Below are positions 21,490 through 31,880 of a stretch of DNA of 64,000 nucleotides, piece by piece; the stretch's first letter is position 1; each line of letters starts with the position of its first letter. Source of the DNA: Macrosoma leucophasiata (taxonomy: Eukaryota > Arthropoda > Insecta > Lepidoptera > Hedylidae); the NCBI GenBank assembly GCA_036365455.1, contig JAWQUS010000008.1, positions 25,713,501 through 25,777,500 of the forward strand, given 5' to 3'. Position numbers and translations under genes: made by a program. Under the pieces are notes generated by a model, which had not been told where the DNA came from, did no database searches, and was given only the letters and a program-made list of their open reading frames with translations.

Positions 21490-21770
21490 TGATAGACATG
21501 TGATCGCAGCGTAGCGACGTGACAGTTCCACCGCCCACTTTATTTAATTAATCGCATGGCGTATACAAAAACCTTCGAGGATAATTCTTCCACTAGTGCA
21601 GTCAGTCAACTATTCCAATGGGGCGGTAGTAAGTACAACAGGGTGGACAACAGCGTCCCGAGAAAAAGCTACCGCCACTGCTAGTGTGATATATCTCGCA
21701 TATGGATAGGGCTTTGTCCAGCAGTGGACATCCTTCGGCTGAAATGATGATGATGATAAGACATGATAAG
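21490..21770 (+). mobile_element. retroposon with RTE-like (ATG)n tail
   Basis: Contains GCGTAGCGACGTGACAGTTC, TCCAATGGGGCGGTAGTAAG and ends TTTGTCCAGCAGTGGACATC, CTTCGGCTGAAATG and (ATG)n. A relative is at 63245-63545. The CCAGCAGTGGA..GGCTGA(TG)n ending is close to the RTE LINE end at 36851, so this is probably either an RTE subfamily 3' UTR or a SINE that uses RTE machinery. Confidence 0.6.
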
Positions 21771-21828
21771 AGCTCTAACATCAATAAAATACTGGCTCAA
21801 AAGCCTCTAGCTTCAGTGGTATTATGAT

Positions 21829-22115
21829 ATTTTTTATGTAATGGTGGTGGCAAACAGGTATGCAGATCACATTGATGTTAAGTGATGGCTGCAGCCTTAA
21901 GACACCCACACCAAGACCGAGGTCAAAATGCAGATGCGTTGCCACTCCTGAGACCTAAGTTGTTATGTCTCTGTGATAGTTATTACGGGGCCATATATTA
22001 CCACCTAACCGGAACACGATAGTGCTGAACACTACCATTTCGCGGATATATTACGAGTAGATAATGCGGTGGTGCCTACGCCCTCGAACTTCGCCGAGTA
22101 AACTCTACCACCGGT
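21829..22115 (-). mobile_element. Family R copy, full length
   Basis: T-run at 21830-21836 (A-tail on the minus strand), then ATGGTGGTGGCAAACAGG, ATTGATGTTAAGTGATGGCT, CACTCCTGAGACCTAAGTTG, CTAACCGGAACACGATAGTG, and ends CTCTACCACCGGTAAAA. One of the best preserved copies. Confidence 0.8.
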
Positions 22116-22309
22116 AAAATGCAACCGAATTCGAGATTTTGATAACGCGATTGGTTTCTTGTGTTCTGGCCAAACTCATTTGGAGTAAATTAAGATCATA
22201 AAACAAAAATAAAATTAAATAGAATAGATATTGATAAAAATCTTGATGATGTGGCCAAGTCAACATCGATTTTGGCTGGGCCAGTCACTTGCCTCTTGGG
22301 TGGTGTAGG

Positions 22310-22465
22310 TGTTTGGTGATGTTGGTGTAGGTGGTCGCATTGATGGCGTTGGTGGCGTTTGTGGTGGTGGCGGTGGTGGAGGTAGTAGTGGTGACAGTGG
22401 TGGTGGTGATGGTGGTGGTGGTAGTGGTGGTGGTGGTGACGAGGGTGGTAGTGTTGGTGGCATTA
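22310..22465. repeat. (GGT)n trinucleotide tract
   Basis: Imperfect GGT/GGTGAT/GGC triplets. Gives a proline-rich open frame on the minus strand that starts at 22463; I treat that as a repeat artefact. Confidence 0.9.
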
Positions 22466-22728
22466 GTGGTTAAAAATGCACTTCGATAATATTAAATTTT
22501 TTACATCTGCCATTATGAACTTAAGCACAGACATGTCATATTTTCGGCCACAGATCTACAGTAGACTCGACCGAAACCTATATACAATTAAAGAACCTAC
22601 AAAAATAATTGCTTTTAGTCGAGAACCTGTATTCGCAAAATTCCAAATTTTTTGATAATTCGTGAAATAAAATCAATAATTTTCTAAATTCAATTGTCAT
22701 TGCCCGCCATTATGACGCACACATTTCA

Positions 22729-24256
22729 TCTATACTTATAATAAAACTGTAGGGTGCGATACGGGACTTCTAAAAGTGTAACACCGAATATCACGTCCCC
22801 ATAAGTTTACTAACACGAATCACGTGACAACGAATGCACGGTACCACGAAAAACTCAGCACCGAATGCACGCGATCCCGAATAACACCACCTCGAATTCA
22901 CTATAATACGAATCACTTGGAAACGAATGCACACCACCACGAAAAACTTAACACCGAAGCCACGCAATCACAGCAATGTTCAAGCAAAAATGTTCAAGCA
23001 TCACACACAATCTACTGGTCCGATTACAATGAAATTTGGTATGATTATACTTTAACCTTTGGCGCACAACACTGGGTACTTTTTATCCAGGAAAAATGTC
23101 TGTTTGTCTGTGTGTTTGTGCACGCTAATATCAGAAACGGCTTATTCGATTTGCGGTTTTCACTAATATATTGTGGTAAGTTTCACTTAACATTTAGTGT
23201 TTGTTACATGTGAATCGGTTCAGAAATAAAAAAGTTATGTCAATTTAAAGAATCATATAGAATATTTTTAAGCTATTCTGTATCTTAGTTGTATCTTTTA
23301 GGGGGTTTCGTACCTAAAGGATAAAAACGGACCCTACGGATGATTAATCCTCCGCTGTCTGTCTGTCTGAACATCCGTCCGTCTGTCTGTCACCAGCCTG
23401 TATCTCATAAATAGTAATAGCTAGAAAACTAACATTTTCACAAATTATGTAGTGTATTTTTTTTTAATAGGTAGTTTTGATACCGCTATAAAGACAAAAT
23501 TAATTAATAAAAATAAGTAAATAAAAATGTTAGGTAGTCCAAGGGGGCATAATAAACGTGTTTTTTTTTCGTATATGCCTTGCTCGATAATAATCACGGT
23601 AGCAAGTAGACGCTTTCTTTGACAGAATTTTCAAATTTCAAATTTTCACAGAATTTTTAGTTCTTATGTTGTATATTACCTTCCGTAATAAATCTATACA
23701 AATAAATGAAATTGGTGTGTCTGTTTGAAATATTAAAATAACCGCTTTTTACTAAATGCATATGTATGTATACACGGAACATAATAATATACCAAAACAA
23801 CATTTTTTACAATTTTTGTCTGTCTGTCTGTCTGTTTGGCGGGGCTTATCTTGGGAACGGCTAGACCGATTTTGACGCGACTTTCACTGGCAGATAGCTG
23901 ATGTGATAAGGAGTAACTTAGGCTACTTTTATCTCCATACATCAATATACACATACATACCTACATACAAATAAGTAGAATTGGAGTGTATCCGACTTTG
24001 ATGGGACTTCCACGGGTAGGTAGCTGATGTAATGAGGAGTAACTTAGGCTACTTTTATCTCCATTCAACCATACATACATACAAATAAATAGAATTTGAG
24101 TGTCTCCGACTTTGACGGGACTTTCACTGGCAGATAGCTGATGTGATAAGGAGTAACTTAGGCTACTTTTATACTAGCTGCGCCCACGACTTCGTCCGGG
24201 TAGATACTGAACAATCATATTTTTTGTCACGTGGACAAAGTCGCGGCCACAGCTAG
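22729..24256 (+). mobile_element. non-autonomous Helitron H5 (1.53 kb)
   Basis: Starts TCTATACTTATAATAAAACT after A22728 and ends GCCACAGCTAG before T24257. From about 23020 it matches H3 closely. It has about 280 extra bases near the 5' end (22750-23010) made of CACGAA/CCGAATG words and a 94-bp tandem duplication. The three internal repeat units lie at 23870-24175. The last 85 bases fold back like those of H3. The 129-residue open frame at 22824 has no Helitron Rep or helicase motif. Confidence 0.88.
22800..22975. repeat. 94-bp tandem duplication inside Helitron H5
   Basis: AATCACGTGACAACGAATGC..ACCACGAAAAACTCAGCACC is followed about 94 bp later by AATCACTTGGAAACGAATGC..ACCACGAAAAACTTAACACC. 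The block is not in H3 or H7. Confidence 0.75.
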
Positions 24257-24299
24257 TTTTTAATAAATGTCCCTGAATGATAAGTACCATAACTGGACA

Positions 24300-24404
24300 G
24301 GATAGGCAATTGCTGTTTGTTAGTTTTAGCTAAAACTGTAGCGTATTTTTTGTCTTTATTCTTATTATTTTTTAAAGCGATACGAAGTCCGCCGGGCCAG
24401 ATAG
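24300..24404 (+). mobile_element. Helitron fragment H6
   Basis: AATTGCTGTTTGTTAGTTTT and ACGAAGTCCGCCGGGCCAGA plus TAG match the two ends of the H1/H2 subfamily, with most of the middle deleted. It begins about 45 bp after H5 ends. Confidence 0.6.
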
Positions 24405-24624
24405 TTGTGAATAAGTTGACTAATGTATACCTATATTGTTTGCTTACAGGTGAGCCCCTTGACATGACTTGTGAGAGTGATGAGCGGTAGTGAGTGGTGA
24501 GTACTGCATACCTGCTGTCCTTACGATGATCTGAGTATATTATATTTAGTTTTATCTTAGCGATATTCTCCATTACACATAATTTTTCTAATTTGTATTT
24601 TGATATGTATAACAATTGTTGTTC

Positions 24625-24677
24625 ACTTTAACTGTTTTTGACTTGTCATATGAGGTGCTTATTTCTGATTCTGATTG
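24625..24677 (+). repeat. (TCTGAT)n LINE tail fragment
   Basis: TTTTTGACTTGTCATATGAG, GTGCTTATT and TCTGATTCTGATT match the terminal part of the 13257-13500 element in the opposite orientation. Confidence 0.5.
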
Positions 24678-24681
24678 TTTC

Positions 24682-24735
24682 AAGCTGTGTTGTGTCGTCC
24701 AATGGTTTCAACTCATCGACCACACAACACAGCTT
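24682..24735. other. 14-bp perfect inverted repeat
   Basis: AAGCTGTGTTGTGT (24682-24695) and its exact complement (24722-24735) are separated by 26 bases, whose ends can pair further (GTC/GAC). No other copy was seen. Confidence 0.6.
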
Positions 24736-25798
24736 CTTTCTACTGTATGACAGGATGGCGTCATTCACGTTTTGAAGTACGAGTATTATGTGCGCTGATT
24801 TTTCTCCATTTGAATGAAGGAAAATCAGAAGCAAGATACTGATTACAAGCATAGCCACAATCCTATTATGAACTACTAGCTGATCCGGTAAACGTAGTTC
24901 TCTCATTCAATCCAAGGCCGTAACATATATAAATATTATATATTTTAACGCGTTTTAATTAAATTTATTTTCACGCGCACTATTTTTTTTGCCCGATTTC
25001 GATAAAAGTAGGAGGTTATCAAGTCGTCGGAATCTTTTTATTGCGACAATTTTTAAGATATTCATGTAAATTTAATGGTATAATAATAATGTGCATGAAA
25101 TGATTAAGGTAATTAAAGTGTTTGAACTTAGGTAAGGATTTGTACTGTATTGTTTGTTTTAAGTTAACAATTTATTGGAATAATATATAATGGGTATAGT
25201 AATATAATAGGCATATGCCACCGCGGACTTTTTTGTAGATCTACCATAGAGAAAATATTCCATCATACCTTGTTTTGTTACATCGCCAAGGGTAGTCATT
25301 ATATGCAGCATCTTCGTTGAAAGCTCCCAGGCGGCTCTATATTTCCGACACCTCCAACATTTATAATTTTAACAAATTATACACAAGTTTTGTGTTTATA
25401 GTTTGTTAAAATTTTGATAAACTTATGAATAACTCTCTATCCACTGGTGAAAACTGAATCTTTTACTCAGTCCTTTGAATGTATCGCGAAAAGACATGGC
25501 GGCAGACTTTGTTTTATGCGACTGTCGGGTAAAAACTAGACTACAAATTTAACATGTAATATGATTTGCGATGGCTCATTCACCACAACAATAAATAACA
25601 GAAGTCGTAACTTTTTATTGAACTTTTTTGAACGAGTTTACCCCAGTTACATCAAAGTACTCAATCGAACTCCTCTCTCTCTTACAGAAAGAACAAGATT
25701 TCGCTCAAATATAAATCGAAACATTTGCAGTTTTTTCAGTATATATAATTTTGCGGAGCTTCAAATGTTATCACATTACTTATTTGATGATTTGTAGG
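24736..25798. other. no recognised feature
   Basis: AT-rich. The minus-strand frame from 24906 encodes a hydrophobic stretch (VAMLVISILLLIFL) and the plus-strand frame at 25561 is 78 residues, but neither resembles a family I know. Confidence 0.3.
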
Positions 25799-26098
25799 TT
25801 TTTTTTTGTGTTATGGAAGTGGCAAACAAGCGTGCAGTTCACATTGATGTTAAGTGATGACTGCAGCCTAAAGACACAAAGACCGAGGTCAAAATGCAGA
25901 TGCGTTACCACTCCTGAGGCCTAAGGTGTTACGCCTCTGTACCGAAAATTACAGGGCCGTGTATTACCACCTGACCGGAACAAGATAGTGCTGAACTAGT
26001 GTTCAGCTAAATGGTAGTCCATTTAGCGGCAAGTATATTAGGTATTGCGGTGATGCCTACGCCCGCGAGCTCCGTCACTGGAGCTCTACCACCAGTAC
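25799..26098 (-). mobile_element. Family R copy with rearranged centre
   Basis: T-run at 25799-25807, then ATGGAAGTGGCAAACAAGCG, and ends CTCTACCACCAGT. Around 25990-26030 the usual GTGCTGAACACTACCATTTAGC core is interrupted by two short reverse-complement copies of itself. Confidence 0.78.
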
Positions 26099-26119
26099 CT
26101 ATTATTATCTTTTAAAATA

Positions 26120-26640
26120 TACGTCACATGAGATACTTATGGCTGCCAGACCTGGGCAAATACACAGAAACAAAACCAAAAACTGATCTCTTGTCAAAGA
26201 GCTATGGAGAGGAGCATGTTGGGTTTTAAGAAGAGACAGAAAAAGGGCCACAGATATAAGACATATTACAAAGATAGAAGATGTTGTATATAAAACAAAA
26301 ATACTCAAGTGGAGATGGATAGGCCATATACTAAGAGAGAAAAACAATAAATGGACAAAAATATAACTGAATGGACTCCCAGACTCAGAACCAAAAGAAT
26401 AAGAGGTAGACCGAGAAAACGTTGGTCCGATGATATAAAAAAGACGGCGGGTCCATTATGGCACAGAACGGCTATATTACGAGATAAGTGGAAAAAGCTG
26501 GAAGAGGCTTTTGTGTCGCATAGACACGCCGATACTAGATAACTCAATTTTTCAAATTTATTGTGTTGAACAAGTTGTAAAAATATTGTTAAATTGTGTT
26601 GGCAATAAAGGCAATAATAAAAAAAATGAGTTAACGCGGT
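26120..26640 (+). pseudogene. RTE-type LINE 3' end, RT C-terminus
   Basis: Translation over three frames gives YGCQTW, QRAMERSMLGFKKRQ, then DIRHITKIEDVVYKTKILKW and RWIGHILREKNNKWTK, then ITEWTPRLRTKRIRGRPRKR and WSDDIKK ending about 30 residues later at a stop at 26540-26542. RAMERSMLG, KWRWIGHI and RGRPRKRW are the conserved C-terminal motifs of RTE LINEs. Frameshifts lie near 26235 and 26360. The tail reads GGCAATAAAGGCAATAATAA plus A-run. All upstream domains are missing. Confidence 0.85.
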
Positions 26641-26697
26641 TTGTTGGTATGTTGGCGAGCTCATTAGATATGCCAAACTGCCGCCTGCGGAGAGTCC

Positions 26698-26735
26698 ATA
26701 GCCACCGCCGCCACCGCCGCCACCGCCGCCACCAG
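26698..26735. repeat. (CCGCCA)n tract
   Basis: Six or so tandem CCGCCACCG-type units at the downstream flank of the RTE tail. Confidence 0.9.
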
Positions 26736-26807
26736 TAGCTACACTGTGACAGACTGTTGCACTATCAGTTTATCCACCGACGCGGACGAACTTATGAAAA
26801 TTAATGT

Positions 26808-26890
26808 TACTTCACGCCTGTATTCCCTAAAAGAGCCAACAAAGGTGATTGCAAGACATGTATTCAAGCATACTCATATCAGTCTTACCG
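26808..26890 (-). repeat. Family S SINE tail fragment
   Basis: ACTTCACGCCTGTATTCCCT and CATGTATTCAAGCATA match the 3' tail region of the SINEs at 53709 and 59364. Confidence 0.5.
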
Positions 26891-26894
26891 AGCT

Positions 26895-27080
26895 CTTACG
26901 GGTGGTAGAGCTCTTTACTTATCATACAGTTCGAGGGCGGAACTACCACTGTACTATCAAACTTTTTGCCACTATAGAGTGGTGTTCAGCGTAATCGTGT
27001 TCTCGTCGGATGATAATTTAGGGATCCGTAATTTCCGGAACTCAGGCTTATTACTCGTAGGTTAGACCTCAGAAGTGACA
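26895..27080 (+). mobile_element. Family R copy, strongly diverged
   Basis: GGTGGTAGAGCTC, GTTCGAGGGCGG, TAGAGTGGTGTTCAGCGTAA, CGTGTTC, TCCGTAATTTCCGG and GACCTCAGAAGTG follow the family R order in plus orientation. The A-tail was not found. Confidence 0.5.
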
Positions 27081-27265
27081 ACGCGTATGTAGATGTTTAT
27101 GGACTAAAAATATTTACTTACCAACAATGTGAACTATTGTACTATTTATTTTTAGTAATATCATGCGAGTGAACTTTAGAAATTAAAGAAAAAAAACGAA
27201 AAGAAAAATTAGTGGATGTCGTTCACCGACCCTAAATCTGTTAAAAATTAAAGGGAAAGCAAAAT

Positions 27266-27351
27266 TTGACTCATCGGTGTGGGATTTCGGTAGCTTAGTG
27301 GCTGGATTGGTTATCCTGAGGTCGCAGGTGTGATTCCTGCCCGAGTCAAAT
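27266..27351 (+). mobile_element. tRNA-like SINE head
   Basis: TAGCTTAGTGGCTGG resembles a pol III A box and GGTGTGATTCC a B box, spaced as in a tRNA. The segment is enclosed by AATTTGACTC and GAGTCAAATT, which are complementary. It is not a normal tRNA because the T-loop TTCGA is degenerate and no clear anticodon arm forms. I read it as the head of a tRNA-derived SINE. Confidence 0.55.
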
Positions 27352-28044
27352 TGTTCTTTCTGTTTTTTATTTAATTTCTAATGTGAACTATCTAACTATT
27401 GAGGCTGGGGTCTTCAGGTTCGAATGTTGGTAATTTTTTAATCTTTTGCTAAGGAAATATGAAAGACTTTTTCTCAAATTGAATGCATCAATACCGGTTC
27501 ATCGGAGCGGCGGTGCGCTCGCCAAGCTTTAGTATTTTACTCCAATTTCCGGAGCTTGCTGAACGTTATTAAATTGGTTCTCGATTACTATCGAGACTAC
27601 TGTCCATACTTGCGAAATATCTGTACATATCTGTATATACTGACACGACACACCTCCGCTGCCGCAAGGTTGCCGTGCAGTCTGTTTGCTTCCCACCCTG
27701 TTTCTTTGTTTTTCACGTCACATTTCGCATGATAATTATTATACTTATCACTCTCTCTCTCTATCTATATATATACATACCACTTGTCATTCCACATTCT
27801 TTTCACTTTGTTTTCCTTGTTTAGAACTTTATTTATAGTAATTATTCTACTACATCTTCACGCTAAGTACCATGCGGACTTTGAAGCACTCCCTTGCCCG
27901 TGTTGCTCTATGCTGTGTAAAGTTATTTTTTGTAACCGAACCACTGCCAATAGTTGCTCACTTCAGTCGAAAAATGACCGATGAGGTTCATACCGTATTT
28001 GTAGTGTAGGTAATAAAAGAACTGTTCAAATGCAAAGTCAGACT
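27352..28044. other. no recognised feature
   Basis: AT-rich with (CTCT)n and (TATA)n near 27750-27775; no coding motif. Confidence 0.35.
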
Positions 28045-28272
28045 CGCCCCCTTAGGGTTCCGTATCTACCGACTCTAATTAATTTACTCAGATAATTGCG
28101 TTGTGCCTAGCAAACTGCGACCACAGCAACAGGTATTTTGTGAAAATTTCAAGTGTCTACTGTCTTACTGTTTCTGTTCACAGAATAGAATTCTGTGATC
28201 TGAACAGATAAACAGATAGCGGTGGCATATTAGTAAGGTTCCGTTTAACACGTTTTGGGTACGGAACCTTAA
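28045..28272. repeat. GGTTCCGT repeat (family P-like)
   Basis: TTAGGGTTCCGTATCTACCG at the left and a final hairpin, AAGGTTCCGT facing ACGGAACCTT (28235-28270), at the right. The centre has a second palindrome TCACAGAAT/ATTCTGTGA. Similar GGTTCCGT words occur at 58259, 61163 and in disturbed form inside Helitrons H3/H5. Transposon class unknown. Confidence 0.5.
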
Positions 28273-30107
28273 AAACGATGTTACTATATAAAATAAATAT
28301 CAAAGCAATTAATTCGTTCTGCAATATATAATATGTAGGTATCTATAAATATTGTTATGAAAGGCTATAGTCAGACTCTTCAAGTGCTTGTCTTCAGAAT
28401 GGGTTATTACAATGTAAAAGGTCAGTGGAATATAAATAGGTGCGCACGCATCGTTCGCTCCTGAACCGAGCCGTCCGATACTCTCACTGAATAATACATC
28501 TCATGTTGCACCATTGCACGTAGGCTGATTCGGGTTGGGTACCTACTTCGCAATTCTTTCATCAGAAAATGGCCAGTTCTTTTCAGACAGAATATCGGAA
28601 TTTTAGAATGAATCTTGACTCTACATATTATAACTTTTAACAGACTAAAATATATCGTCTATGACATGTGTGTTTTCATCTTTAATTCCATAAGTTTTAA
28701 TCGTTCATATTTTTGTCGTTTTGTAACATGTCTATGAAGCCCTGTTATTCGGCTTTTAAAATATTTTCGTTAATATCATGATTCGTATACAGGCCAAAAA
28801 TATTTTAAAATCTAATTTATCCTATCCATACATACACCTATTAATGACATGATCGCTCCAAGTAGCGCTAGATGCTACAATTTGGCAGCATAATATGTAT
28901 TAGACGACCTCGCCCTCCTACTAGTCCCAAGCTCTACCACCTCTCCAGTCTCTCACGCCTCTCTGTTACATCTATTACGAAGGCGATCGAAGTATTCGTT
29001 ACAATATATTACTCGCTTGAGTTTGCTATCGTTATTACGAGTATCTAAGCAGTTTGTACAAAACGATTCACAATAGCCAATGCTTTTATGGAAAACCCAC
29101 TGTGTTCTAGGAAAGATAAATATTATATTATATGGTCAGTCGTCGAGTCTTTTTATAGAAGACGTCGACCAGACAGCTATTAGTTTAAATTGCAGCTTGT
29201 GGCATCGTCTTTGTGTTGCGGCTACTTCATATTCAGGACTAATTTACATATTAAATCATTAGTTTGCTTGTACTACTTCCAACAAAATCCGGTTGACGTG
29301 TTCGTTTTATTTTGTTAGTTAAAATTGCAATACAAACTTTGTTATGAGGAGTTTTCTCAGTTCGAGTTCTCAATAGTTGGCAGTAGTTAATGAAGATGAT
29401 TAGGTACTGAAAACAATTAAATTACTCGATGCACCGTGTGCGCGGCGTGCGCTGGTTTTGGATGGACGAGTAATAGTCGAACTACTGATTCGTCAAACCT
29501 TCTGAGTCGATGAAGTTCCCGAATAAATTCTCACAAGCTGCTTGTTTCTCGCAGCGTGCCTGGCCGACACTTAAATGTTCTCCCAGTGAACGACTTACAA
29601 ATACACTACTATGTATATAGTACTATATCTTCTTGGTTTCTTATTTGAATTAATAATACAGCTTACGTTAAAGATGAGGATTAACTGGATTGGGCGTACA
29701 GTATATACAAACATAAGTAAACTGGTGGCAGTTGTAGTAATTTCATACAACCTAGAAATAATAGTTTTAAAAACAAAAGTTTCGGAAACATAGCATATCA
29801 CTGATGGTACGTGGTAGAGAGTGTAGGCACATCCTTTTTTAGTATTTGACATTCTTGAGTATTTTTTCACCTTCATTTATGATTCGTATTCAGTTATGAT
29901 CGTACCGACCTGTAGATTTTTTGAAGGGCTACCTGCTGCTGCATTGTAGACAAACTTTTAATTTAGTGGAGGTAACCAACAGGGTGCAAGGATCCCCCGT
30001 ATCTTAATCTGACGCGCTCGAGTAAATACAAAAAAAAAACATCCTGGGCTCCCCTACTATTAGGCCACTGTTGCTATTTGCCATCCTTCTGAACCGCAGC
30101 CGGCGCG
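28273..30107. other. 1.8 kb without recognised gene
   Basis: AT-rich. One TATAAATA (28433-28440) is followed by a CpG-rich stretch, but no frame supports a product downstream. No repeat relatives noticed. Confidence 0.3.
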
Positions 30108-30155
30108 GCGAAGTGGTGGAGTGGTGGAGTGGCGGAGTGGTGGAGTGGCGGAGTG
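30108..30155. repeat. GGAGTGG(T/C) minisatellite
   Basis: About six tandem 8-bp units GGTGGAGT/GGCGGAGT. Confidence 0.92.
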
Positions 30156-30194
30156 GAGAGTCGCGGCGTCGCAGCGTCGCGGGAGTCACGGGAC

Positions 30195-30240
30195 CGAGCC
30201 GCGTATAAATAGCGTCGGCGCGCGCCTCAATGATGCCACC
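30195..30240 (+). promoter_or_regulatory. TATA-box candidate
   Basis: CCGCGTATAAATAGCGTCGG is followed about 25-30 bases later by a CCTCAATG sequence that could serve as an initiator. The GC-rich setting and good TATA match are suggestive only. No transcript unit is visible downstream, where a family R copy begins. Confidence 0.2.
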
Positions 30241-30289
30241 ATTCATGTGACTACCGCTGCCCGCCACGACAAGTTTTTTGATTTGTTTA

Positions 30290-30685
30290 TTGTATGTAAC
30301 GATGGTGCCAAACAAGCATGCAGCTCGTACGACTATTAAGTGAATACTGCAGCCTATAGACATTTGTATGAAAACATAAGATCAAAATACGGACGCCTGA
30401 ATTGTTTTGTTTATTGACTGGTGATTTTGGGACCAACGTTATTACCTAACAACCTAACACTGCAAATCTATCACTTGTAATTCAAATATGAACTCCTGAA
30501 CATTTTCGTATCATGAGAGTAGCACAGAAGGATACCTTCGATTCGCATAACAAATATAACAAAAAGATTTTACAGCAAGCACATAACCACTCCTGAGTAG
30601 GCCTAAGCTATGACTCTGTGCTGGAAATTATGGGACTATACCTGAACGGGTAACGATGACGCTGCACACTAGTAAGATTAAACCA
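30290..30685 (-). mobile_element. Family R copy with about 200-bp insertion
   Basis: GATGGTGCCAAACAAGCATG and ACTGCAGCCTATAGACAT (3' half) at 30302-30362, then about 200 unmatched bases, then AACCACTCCTGAGTAGGCCT, GTGCTGGAAATTATGG and CTGCACACTA at 30585-30680. The middle piece has no recognised identity. Confidence 0.55.
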
Positions 30686-30868
30686 TTGATACAAAATACG
30701 AACGGAACAATCGACAATTATATGCCGAAATAGTTCGCACTATAAAAATCTTACAGTCGTAAACTGGTGATTGCGCAATAAACGATGGTGAATACGTGAA
30801 TGATGTGAACATGCCGAAATAATGATTGTTGTGGATCAGCATGTGTAGGCGCCCGCGCACCTTCTCCC

Positions 30869-30938
30869 CGCGTAGCCCGTAGCCCGTAGCCCGTAGCCCG
30901 TAGCCCGTAGCCCGTAGCCCGTAGCCAGAAGCCCGTAG
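30869..30938. repeat. 7-bp minisatellite CGTAGCC
   Basis: About eight near-perfect tandem units, then a decayed unit. Confidence 0.95.
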
Positions 30939-31426
30939 CGTGTAACTTGTAGTGGACTACATTCGCGCGCGTGTCCGTGAACTTATTCCCTTTCATCCTG
31001 CGGCTCGACTGCCTAGCGAAATTGCTTTTGTGTGTTTACATCTTTGATTTAATTTTGTCACTTCGTAATGCCTATGCGAGCAATATCCATAATTTGATTA
31101 CCAAAACCGCTTTCTGTCTGTCTAAATAAATATTTTTTTTCTTTCTTTCATTCCACTTTATAAAATTATAACTACGGTCAGATTATAATTATCGTTCTCA
31201 GAAAATAACTAAAAAATCGAAGACGTAAATGACGTATAAAAAATAAACAAGCGGTTGAGTCGCTAGCTAGGTTTATAACTTTATGCTTTCTTTTTGGCAC
31301 GCCTATGAATGCAATAGCGATATATGGCATGTGGTTTATATGTATTGTTACGTATGAAACAAAATCACAATCCTAGCCCGTTCAAAACCGATGAAGTTTT
31401 AAGCCAGTCGTAAGTGAAACACGCGT
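30939..31426. other. unassigned, with a LINE-type tail
   Basis: 31095-31150 reads CTGTCTAAATAAATATTTTT then (TTTC)n, like the tail at 1085-1178. The rest shows no gene. Confidence 0.3.
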
Positions 31427-31474
31427 ACCTCCGCTCCCGCCTCCGCTCGCGCCTCCGCTCCCGCCTCCGCTCTA
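31427..31474. repeat. 12-bp CCTCCGCTCCCG minisatellite
   Basis: Four tandem units with C/G changes. Confidence 0.93.
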
Positions 31475-31764
31475 GCACCGAGCGACTCATCACAATCCCG
31501 AGCCGCGGTTGTAAACTGACGCGAAATGGTATCGACGCGATGCGCTCATTTATACACTTGTTTATTTTTATTCGGCATTCATTCATGAATACGAGTGAAA
31601 CCGATGGAATGAATGGTCGCACAGATAAACGCGATCCGAACGGCCGAGTGAATTTCGGCGAGATAGTAACTAATTAATTTGAAGTGGATGCGAGCGCTCC
31701 CTTATCGCGGCCGCTTGTTTACGTGCGCGCGCGCCGTACGAGCGCGAGTGGGACCACGCGGGGC

Positions 31765-31880
31765 CGTGCCGGTGCCGGTGCCGGTGACGGTGACGGTGAC
31801 GGTGACGGTGACGGTGACGGTGACGGTGACGGTGACGGTGACGGTGACGGTGACGGTGACGGTGCCGGTGACGGTGCCGC
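31765..31880. repeat. (GGTGAC)n hexanucleotide array
   Basis: Thirteen perfect GGTGAC units (31783-31860) flanked by GGTGCC variants. All frames stay open and yield dipeptide repeats (GD, VT, SP, HR and so on). I consider these non-coding. Confidence 0.97.

Noticed and set aside
22260..22463. Proline-rich minus-strand frame
   Set aside because: Translation of an imperfect GGT tract, no start context or conserved domain.
22824..23213. 129-residue protein inside Helitron H5
   Set aside because: Spans the duplicated CACGAA words and non-coding Helitron DNA; no Rep or helicase motif, not conserved in H3.
27266..27351. Functional tRNA gene
   Set aside because: Degenerate T-loop and no clear anticodon arm.
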